DNA of 64,000 nucleotides, taken from Earliella scabrosa. Its lineage: Eukaryota > Basidiomycota > Agaricomycetes > Polyporales > Polyporaceae. The position numbers and the translations under genes were made by a program. The stretch is taken from contig JABYQQ010000019.1 in NCBI GenBank assembly GCA_022605405.1, positions 558,001 to 622,000 of the forward strand, written 5' to 3'. Positions within the stretch are counted from its first letter, which is position 1, and each line of letters begins with the position of its first letter. Below, piece after piece: positions 57,018-64,000 of the stretch. The notes under the pieces are model-generated. The model was not told where the DNA came from, searched no databases, and was given only the letters and a program-made list of their open reading frames with translations.

Positions 57018-57791
57018 TGATACGTTAACTGCGAGGCCAAGTGTGAAAAACACCTGAACAACCAGAAGAACAAGAAACAAGAAGGAGGAGTCCAGTCGAT
57101 TCCCAGAGAGACTGACGAGCCCGTCGACGAGAGCTACGAGCTCTAACGATGACAACGACCGACGGTCTGCGGTCGAACGGGACAAGATAGAACGTGCTGC
57201 GAAGTACGATGGACGTACGATGGACCGAGCGACGGTACGGACGAGTTTGATCGACGGTCGAGAGACGAGGGACGGTCGTGCGAGGACTGAGGAACGGATG
57301 ACGACGAACGGACGGAGTGCGATGACGGACGAGAGGAGTACGACGAGGAGAACCGAGAGACCGACGACGAAAGGCTCGACCGCAACGACGGTCATCACGC
57401 GATGAGATCCGAACTCTGAGGGGGAAAGAATGCTTGTGAGGGAAGGGGGGATACCCTGCTCTGGTGACCACTACCAGCTGGCCACTACTAAGTACATGGA
57501 GAATCCTCGGACGACCAATGTGATCGGATCAACCAACCGACTGTCCGACCGGTACCGGCAACTCGTCAACTCCACAGCCGGTCCAGAGACGCTCTGACCG
57601 TATCACGAGCTACCAACCACTGACCAGTGACCATGTCTCATCAAAAGACAACCTCCGGTGGACTGCGTGCTAGTTGATTGACTGCTTGCGTTGATGAGAC
57701 CGACGGACAAAGGACGAACGACGAACGACGAACGACGAAGTGAGGTCTTCTTGGCCTGCTTCCATGTGTGCCCATGCAATGGTGCACTACA
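57018..57791 (-). repeat. LTR 3 (5' LTR of copy 2)
   Basis: Carries A at 57184, like LTR 1. Similarity to the other LTRs stops at 57791, which fixes the outer boundary. Confidence 0.92.
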
Positions 57792-57795
57792 CCGC
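57792..57795. repeat. Right target-site duplication CCGC
   Basis: Matches 47110-47113. No such duplication flanks the middle LTR, as expected for one insertion event. Confidence 0.7.
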
Positions 57796-58649
57796 CCTCT
57801 GGCACTGCCCTACACCTGCCGGCGCACTGGCACCCGCTCTCGCCCTAGGCCCTCCTGCTCACCTTCGCCGCCACCCTATTCCCCCATCCGGCCAGTTGAA
57901 GCCTCCCGTTGTCCTCCTTACTCTCGCGCTCCCCATCCTCTGATTCCTCTCATCTAGTCTTCTCGCCCGCATGGCTTCCATAAACATGTACATGTGCATG
58001 TACTCACCTTGGTGACTTCCAAACAACCAAGCCATGGCAATGGGGCGGCAAAGGTAGGAGAGAGCGGCTTATGCAGTGGAGAGAGGCAGGGGGATGATGG
58101 AAGAGCGAAAGGAAAAGCAATGCGACACAAATGCAACACGATGAACTTGAACGTGTCAATGTCGGCGCGCCATGACGTCATTGCGGGCAGGCGCAAGCGC
58201 CTGCGTGTGCGTCGAGCGGACACAGGTGTACCGTCGTGGCGTCTAGCGGCGGAGGCGGACTTTACACTAGGACCACAGCGGAGCGCGGAGCTATGGGCGG
58301 ACGGGCAATCATGCGCTCGCACGCTATGTACGTTTACGGTTGTCGGTCGGGCGACGTCGAGATCGGAGCAAAGAGACGTCGACGTTGACGCGCCCAGGGC
58401 GATACATAACCGAATAAAAACGGCCGTGCTACCAAAATACCGCAAAATAACGGCTCATGCCCTTGGAAAACAGAATTCACCGAGCGAGTTTTCTCTGGGC
58501 TTCAAGCTTCGGTGATGATGCGATCTGGATGGGCAGGGATGGGCGCTAGGGTGCCACGTGGATACGAATTTACGTAATGAGTGGGTAGACGCCACCAACT
58601 TTGACTTTGCCAACTTTGTTGCAAAAGGGTCACATGTCCCACGACTTCG

Positions 58650-59090
58650 CATTTCTGTCCCTGTGGATTGGACATTTGTCCGCCCTACCTAGGGTTCCCT
58701 CTCCGTCGCACCGATCTTCCCCAGATTTTGTATCATGATATGGACAGGCCTTCTCTTCCTTGGAAAATTATTTATTGGCTCTCAACTTGCGTCGTTCTCT
58801 CGGTATCGTTGCAAGAATTCAGCGTGGTCCAGGAGCGCTTCATACCGCCCCTCCTACCGAATTTAGTGTTGCCTGAACTTGCCGAGCGATGGCGCAAGCG
58901 CCTATAAACTGGTGGTACTTTGATGGGCTTGCTGCACCAACATTCCGGACTCTTTCCTTGCTATGAATATTTTTCTGTATGTCCTGAAAGCATCCAGAAC
59001 TCAAACACTCTTTCTTGAGATGAATCCATGCAGTGGTCATAGAAACATAGGTAGGGCGGACAGAAATCTCATTTACAACGGACAGAAAAG
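58650..59090. mobile_element. Possible MITE with imperfect inverted arms of about 40 bp
   Basis: Arm 58651-58691 (including TTTGTCCGCCCTACCTA) pairs with arm 59049-59088, whose reverse complement includes TTTCTGTCCGCCCTACCTA. Pairing outside this core is imperfect. The interior of about 350 bases has no clear coding content. Target duplication was not resolved. Confidence 0.5.
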
Positions 59091-59629
59091 CGCCGGGGAA
59101 CGGGCGAGAATGTTGAAGTAGACGGGCTGTATTGTGTTGATGAGCTGGCAGTTTTCTTATGATCGGAGGACATGATTCTTATTCCGCGGGGGGCAACAAT
59201 CTTATTCCAAGCCAGCAGTAATTCCATCCCCGGGGACAGAATTTCGAAGTCGTGGGACAAGTGGACCCCTTGCAACTTTGTTCTCCTCCAAACGTCAAGC
59301 ACCTGCAGCTCCATACGTCCCTCGAAGAGGCGGCGGCTTCTATATCTGGTCCAGCGAGGACATCATCAAAGCATACGGGCCGTCTCGTGAGCGCGACTTC
59401 GCCGTCCAGATGAGCGCTGGCGGGTGGCTGCAGCTCGAGTCCTACGTTGGCACGCTCTGTGGCCTCTACGTGTCCAGCATCGCAGGTCGCATCGACAAGA
59501 TCGGTGTTCGCAGACCCACGACCAATGCTCTACATTGTACATATGCAACACTCCTCGGTGAGCCAGATTGCACGGATGCGGGGGTGGTAACATGAGATCA
59601 CGCAGTAACAGACCTGACGATCACAGTGA
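59091..59629. other. Intergenic, one protein-like short frame
   Basis: A plus-strand frame at about 59310-59510 (RRGGGFYIWSSEDIIKAYGP, MSAGGWLQLESYVGTLCGLY) looks more protein-like than chance, but it has no clear start, end or family. It could be a gene fragment. It is convergent with coiled-coil gene D. Confidence 0.3.
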
Positions 59630-61369
59630 CTAACACATAGCCCCAGCCTTCCCGGTCTCTACCTGTTCCCTCCACAGCTCGTCCAGCATACTCTTCAGGA
59701 CCACCTGTGGCTTGAGCAGCACGGTAGACTCCAACGGACCCTCTTTCACCCCCGGCGCCCTGCTCTCCTCGCGCAGAAGGCCAAGCTGCGTCGTGCACAG
59801 CACCGTGACTTTCTCCGCAACGCGCACACGCGCCTTCGGGTCCGCCCACTCGTCCGTCATGCACGTCGCATCAAACAGCTCCCCGCTCCGAGCGTACACG
59901 GCACACAGGTCGCGCGAGACGATGCGCTCCCCGGTGACGTGCTGGAACTCGAGCGAGAGGCGCACGACCTCGTGCAGCGCGTCCGCAAAGTCGCCCATCA
60001 CCGCCGCGAGCAGCGGCTGGTGCGGCACGGGGACGCCGCACACCACGAGGATGTGCGCGATGTGCTCCGCAAGGGTGTCGGCCGCGAGCGTTTGTCGCTT
60101 GTGCGCGTCCGGGGCGAGCTCTTTGACGTGCAGGCGCGTGAGGGCGCGCCAGCGGCCGGAGACGGACTGCGGTTCTGCGAGCGGGAGTCAGGAGTGGGTG
60201 GGATGGGGGACGACACGGGTGCGTACCGTGTGCTTTGATGTGCTTGTAGAGACCCTGCAGGAAGCCCGGTTCGGTGAGGTGGAAGTCCCAGGTGGCGCAG
60301 AGCCAGCGGGTGTACTGTACCATTTCGATCTATTCGACCAGGCCTGTGACGCGTGACACGGCCAAATGGATGGCCCAATTCGACCAATCGGCCGGTGACC
60401 TGTGACACGGCGGTCAAATTCGGCCAGCTGAGGGCGCGCGACAGCGCGCCGCCACTAGGGCCGATAGGCGCCCGGAGGGTGCATTCGACCATCCCTCCTG
60501 TGACCGGTGACACGGGGGCAAAATTCGACCAAATTCACGGCCTGTGACGCGTGACTGGTCGAATAGATCGAAATGGTACAGTATATAACCATGAGCCCCT
60601 GGAGCGCGGTTTGGACGAGGACAGAGTCCGCGCTGTGGTCCGCTGTGCGGAGTGCGTGCAGGAGCTCCGGTCCGAGTGCCTGCGCCTGCTCGAGCTGCAT
60701 GCATGCTTGGTCCGCCGCCTGCTCGGAGCCGGGTTGGCAGCTGTAGCGGCCTTGGAACGTGTCGGCGATGGTCGCGGAGGTCTGGTATATGCGCGAGTTG
60801 AGGGTATGGACGAGGTCGAGGACGTCGCGGTCGGTGACGTCGTCGACCATGGTGAGGTACGCCTGAGCGTCGCGGAGCTCGGCCGTGCGCGTCTCGAGGA
60901 GGGTGCCGATGTTGCGGCGCTCCTGCTGTGCGTTCGCGAGGGTGCGCTCGAGTTCTGCGACACGCGCCTCAGCGCGTCTGGCACGGACGTCGAGCTGGTT
61001 GATGTGCTCTTGCGCGCGTTTGGATGAGCTGGCGAGCTCTACGTACTTGTCCTTGCGCCGTTCTGCGAGAGCGTTGGCGTCGTCGAGCTGTCGCTGGAGT
61101 GTCTTAGCTGCGTCCCTCGATGCTCGCTCGTGTGCCTTCTGTTCCTCGAGCTCTCCCTCCTTCTGTTGGAGGACGGCCTTGAGTGCGTCGAGCTCGGTCT
61201 TGCCGTCTGCGCACGCAGAGCATGGTATATCGTTCAGGAGAAGGTCCTCCGAGTCGCGGGATCGCTTGACCTTTTGCGCATACGTGGGCCGGCGACTCGG
61301 ACGGAGGCCTGAGTAGAGCATGGATGCGTAGGTGGCCATGGCGTAAAGCAGCCTGAGCAACAGGCGCAT
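59630..61369 (-). CDS. Coiled-coil protein D, partner of Hsp70-like D, interrupted by a TIR insertion
   Basis: Reconstructed as exons 61369-60590, 60314-60227 and 60174-59630, giving 470 aa if the insertion is spliced out. N-terminal hydrophobic stretch LLLRLLYAMATYASMLYSGL, coiled coil (KAVLQQKEGELEEQKAHERA onward), LLETRTAELRDAQAYLTMVD, LNSRIYQTSATIADTFQGRY, and LVQTALQGLM. After the 275-base interruption: YTRWLCATWDFHLTEPGF. After the conserved intron: EPQSVSGRWRALTRLHVKEL, IVSRDLCAVY, MTDEWADPKARV, VLCTTQLGLLREE and LLKPQVVLKSMLDELW. Without splicing, the frame enters the insertion and ends early. Divergent from Hsp70-like D. Confidence 0.78.
60313..60583. mobile_element. 271-bp TIR insertion inside coiled-coil gene D
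   Basis: Bases 60313-60341 (starting TACTGTACCATTTCGATCTA) are the reverse complement of 60555-60583 over 29 bases. The interior has further small inverted repeats built on CCTGTGAC and GTGACACGG words. It splits the codons of the family-conserved stretch between LQGLMV and QYTRWL. On the gene strand its edges supply GT (60589-60588) and TACAG (to 60315), so removal of 60589-60315 restores the frame, minus two residues (VQ). Confidence 0.85.
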
Positions 61370-61839
61370 GTCGTTGTCGGTGAGAAGGACGGAGACGGAT
61401 GGGGGTTCGAGCCCTGGGGCACTATAAGACGCGTCGACATCGCAAGTTGGCCAGCGTTCCCTCAGCGAATACACTCTTGCCCGACTCGGACCCCGCAGAT
61501 CCCGACGCAATGCGGTCATCCCAATATGTCCTCAGTCGGGGTGGCGCCGTATCCTCTCGGTGTGATCCTCCGAGTTTGAATGCACAATATATCCTCTTCT
61601 GGTCCGTATGCTTTCCTTTCTGGTATATGGGACAGGATGGAGGTGAGGGCCTGTCAAGAGACTTCGCCCATCGCTCATTCCACTTGCCGCAGCACCCCTC
61701 GCTCCAGCCTGGACCCCGCAGACCCCAGCCGGTCTGTCGTGATGGATATACCTACAGGACGGGCCGTTTAGAGCACCATCGCTCTCGGAGCCCTTCGCAC
61801 CGCCAACTCGTCCCTGCTCGCCCCGACCCATCGACGAAT
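61370..61839. promoter_or_regulatory. Shared intergenic region of divergent pair D
   Basis: 470 bases between divergent start codons, fourth instance of this spacing class. No shared element identified by eye. Confidence 0.5.
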
Positions 61840-64000
61840 ATGCCTTCCCTGCAGCCATACAAGGGCACTGTCCGCAAGCTCGTACTCGGTGTCGACGTCG
61901 GCACTACGTACTCCGGCGTCGCCTATGCCATTCTCGACCCCGGGGAATTGCCCAAGATTCACAGCGTAACGCGGTACGCGTGTTCTATTCTACCGTCACC
62001 GTTGACTCAGATTCACACTGGTTGCACCTCTCAGCTTTCCCGGTCAAGAGGCACACGCCGGTGACTCGAAGATCCCTTCGATTCTCTACTACTGCCAGGA
62101 TGGTACCGTTCACACCGCCGGCGCTGAAGCTGCGGCTCCGGGCATCGAGTTCGAAGCAGACGACAATGATCTCATTTTCGTCGAGTGGTAAGCATATTTT
62201 CATCCTCTCATACCTCGAAGTGGCGTCTATTTCTCTCATATATATGCGCTCTTATCCGTCCGCCGCAGGTTCAAACTACATCTTCGCCCGGAACGGCTTG
62301 ACTCTATTGAGATACAACGCTCGGATCTCCCTCCTCTCCCTCCCGGTAAGGACGTCGTCGACGTCTTCGCCGACTTCCTCCGTTATCTCTACACCTGCGC
62401 CCAAAACTACATCCGTGGCACCCACGCCAACGGCGACAGCCTCTGGATCTCCCTTGAAGACCGCATCAAGATCATCCTCTCCCATCCGAACGGCTGGGAA
62501 GGGCTCCAACAGGGCAAAATGCGCCAAGCCGCCGTCAAGGGCGGCCTCGTCCCAAACACTCGCTCGGGTCATGATCGCGTGCACTTTGTCACTGAGGGCG
62601 AAGCCAGCCTTAACTTCTGCGTTCATAGTGGCTTGACGACCGAAACGCTACAAGTACGTTTGTCGTTCGTCTCAATGGAGGACTCCTCTGACGGCGTACT
62701 CTCATGCAGGAGGGTCAGAGCGTAGTCATCGTTGATGCGGGAGGAGGCACGGTCAACATCAGCAGCTATACATTCCTATCTTCTTCGCCAGTCTCCGTCG
62801 AGGAGGTGACGTCACCCGACTGTGAGTGACGTGACCGCTGTCACCAGTGTAGATCCTGATTGTATGCGCTGTATAGGCATCCTGCAAGGCTCGACCCGCG
62901 TGAACGTGCGAGCTGAAAAGTTCCTTAGAGGTAAGACTGCTCGTGTCGCCAGATAGGTGTTCACTCACATGTCCCAGCGCGGCTCCAGGACTCCCCGTAT
63001 GGAAACGATGAGGACATCAAGACGATGCTCGAGTACTTCGATAAAGCAACAAAGCCCGTTTTCAAAGACGAGAAGGAGCCGTCCTATATCCGCTTTGGGG
63101 CGATGAGCTGCAACGACCCCAAGGTAAACATCAAGCGCGGTCAGCTCATGCTCTCGGGGTGGGGTCAATAGATTCGTCAGCACATAGTACCCGGGGCTCA
63201 CGCATACGTTAGGTCCGAGATGAGCGGATTCTTCTCCCCGTCGCTCAGCGCCATCGTCAGTGTCATACAGAAGCAGCGCCAAGCGACCAGCCGATCTCTC
63301 AAAGTAAGTCGCAATCTGGTTCGCATCAGCAGAGCACAGTCCGCAGCCCGCCCAACGATTCCCTCCCACAGACCGTCTTCCTAGTCGGGGGCTTTGCCGC
63401 CAATCCATGGCTCTACAACAACCTCCAGAAGCAGCTCTCATCGTTCGGACTGACACTCTGTCGGCCCGACTCACATTCGTAAGTCTTCCACAGCTCCCAC
63501 AACTTGACCGATCTCGCTGTGGCCCTGCAGGTTCTGATATGCCATGCTCTCCTCAGGAACAAGGCCGTGGCGCATGGTGCCGTCTCGTTTTATCTCGAGC
63601 ATTTCGTCTCCGCGCGCGTGATGCGCATGACGTACGGGATCGAAGTGGTCGTCGACTACGACGCAGACGACGCGGAGCACCGTGCGCGCCGTGGGTCGCT
63701 CTTCGTGCGCCCGTCGGGCCGCACGATGGTCCGGGGCGCGTACTCGTCCATCCTGCGCAAGGTGCGTGCTCATCTCGACTCGCGCTGCACGTTCGCTGGA
63801 TGCTGACACGCACCACAGGGCACGCGCGTGCGAGAGAGCGAGGAGATCTCGCAGCCGTACAGCATCGAGGCGCGCGACCCCAAGACGCTGCGGAGCGTCG
63901 TGCAGGACGTGCTTTGCTACCGTGGCAGAGAGGCGGACCCGCGCTGGGTCGACGCCGATCCGGGTGAGTTCACGTTATGATCGGAGACCACTCGGGGCTT
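61840..64000 (+). CDS. Hsp70-like (HSPA12-type) ATPase D, 3' end outside window
   Basis: Starts MPSLQPYKGTVRKLVLGVDV, then GTTYSGVAYAILDPGELPKI. Blocks visible: FPGQEAHAGDSKIPSILYYC, LPPLPPGKDVVDVFADFLRY, SHPNGWEGLQQGKMRQAAVK, EGEASLNFCVHSGLTTETLQ, VVIVDAGGGTVNISSYTFLS, TVFLVGGFAANPWLYNNLQK, and GTRVRESEEISQPYSIEARD. The last complete exon visible ends at about 63963 with a GTGAGT donor. The phosphate-2 motif reads DAGGGTVNIS, where A, B and C have DIS, so the Asp that follows GGGT(V/I) is changed to Asn. The other nucleotide motifs look intact. Its partner is coiled-coil gene D. Confidence 0.85.

Larger units (their letters stand above)
47114..57791 (-). mobile_element. Tandem dimer of a Ty3-type LTR retrotransposon, three LTRs, two internal regions
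   Basis: LTR 47114-47887, internal 47888-52065, LTR 52066-52839, internal 52840-57017, LTR 57018-57791; the period is exactly 4952 bases. The element is read on the minus strand, so LTRs begin TGTAGTGCACC and end CGTATCA. The 4-base word CCGC lies just outside both ends (47110-47113 and 57792-57795), a single target duplication for the whole dimer. Each internal region has a primer-binding-like site, gag-protease, a -1 frameshifted start of pol, and a polypurine tract, but no reverse transcriptase, RNase H or integrase. Insertion is inside E2. Confidence 0.92.
46365..58499. mobile_element. TIR element E2, about 1.45 kb before it was split by an LTR retrotransposon dimer
   Basis: The left end is CCCAGTGAAAACTCGCTCG (46365-46383). 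The right end, 58481-58499, reads CGAGCGAGTTTTCTCTGGG, its reverse complement with one mismatch. Similarity extends about 12 bases further inward. CTTCAAG flanks both sides. Removing the LTR dimer and one target copy (10,682 bases) leaves about 1.45 kb, similar to E1. E2 shares with E1 the CCCAG start, the GC-rich low-complexity interior and the lack of a transposase, so the two are probably relatives. Left remnant 46365-47113; right remnant 57792-58499. A 27-bp duplication (CCCGCTCTCCTTATTCCCCA type) is at about 47057-47108. Confidence 0.8.

Noticed and set aside
1..64000. tRNA, rRNA or CRISPR arrays
   Set aside because: No cloverleaf-like A/B box pair, rRNA core or regularly spaced repeat array was noticed on either strand; the repeats found are transposon or protein-coding.

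Overview
This window looks like nuclear DNA of a filamentous basidiomycete (Agaricomycetes; a polypore-like fungus would fit, but the order is a guess). Genes are densely packed and broken by many GT-AG introns of about 50-70 bp. The protein families are ones that mushroom-forming fungi carry and expand: short Hsp70-like (HSPA12-type) ATPases, PARP-UBC fusions, DUF4246 proteins, Kre9-like and mid-TM surface proteins, and KDZ-transposon TET/JBP dioxygenase relics. No RNA gene or CRISPR array was recognised. All exon structures were worked out by eye from reading frame, splice signals and comparison among the paralogs inside the window.

Layout. 1-4.5 kb: 3' end of a PARP-ubiquitin-conjugating-enzyme fusion, then a Kre9-like membrane protein. 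5.7-10.1 kb: divergent pair A, a coiled-coil protein (minus) and an Hsp70-like ATPase (plus). 10.4-24.4 kb: a secreted or membrane protein, a PARP-like paralog, a C2H2 zinc-finger coiled-coil protein, a basidiomycete family of unknown function, and a third PARP-like paralog, all on minus. 25.2-37.1 kb: pair B, an unpaired coiled-coil gene, and pair C with its ATPase on minus and coiled-coil gene on plus. 37.9-41.8 kb: a beta-lactamase-fold serine hydrolase and a DUF4246 protein. 42-58.5 kb: a transposon block. It holds a relic TET/JBP-like dioxygenase and two adjacent terminal-inverted-repeat (TIR) elements that share one target word. The second TIR element is invaded by a tandem dimer of an LTR retrotransposon that keeps gag-protease but has lost reverse transcriptase and integrase. 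59.6-64 kb: pair D, whose coiled-coil gene carries a 0.27 kb TIR insertion positioned so that it could be spliced as an intron; its ATPase runs off the window.

The most notable system is the repeated head-to-head pairing of an Hsp70-like ATPase with a coiled-coil protein: four pairs and one solo coiled-coil gene in 64 kb. The coiled-coil proteins share a family signature: usually an N-terminal hydrophobic helix, a long coiled coil, a conserved LNSKIFQT core, a conserved intron, then EPQSVxGRWRA, DEWADPK and VLCTTQLGLxREE motifs. I recognise no named domain in them. The repeated divergence suggests shared regulation and perhaps a physical ATPase-adaptor complex. Together with three ADP-ribosyltransferase-like genes, one fused to an E2 domain, the region could be a proteostasis or self-recognition island, but that functional reading is inference.
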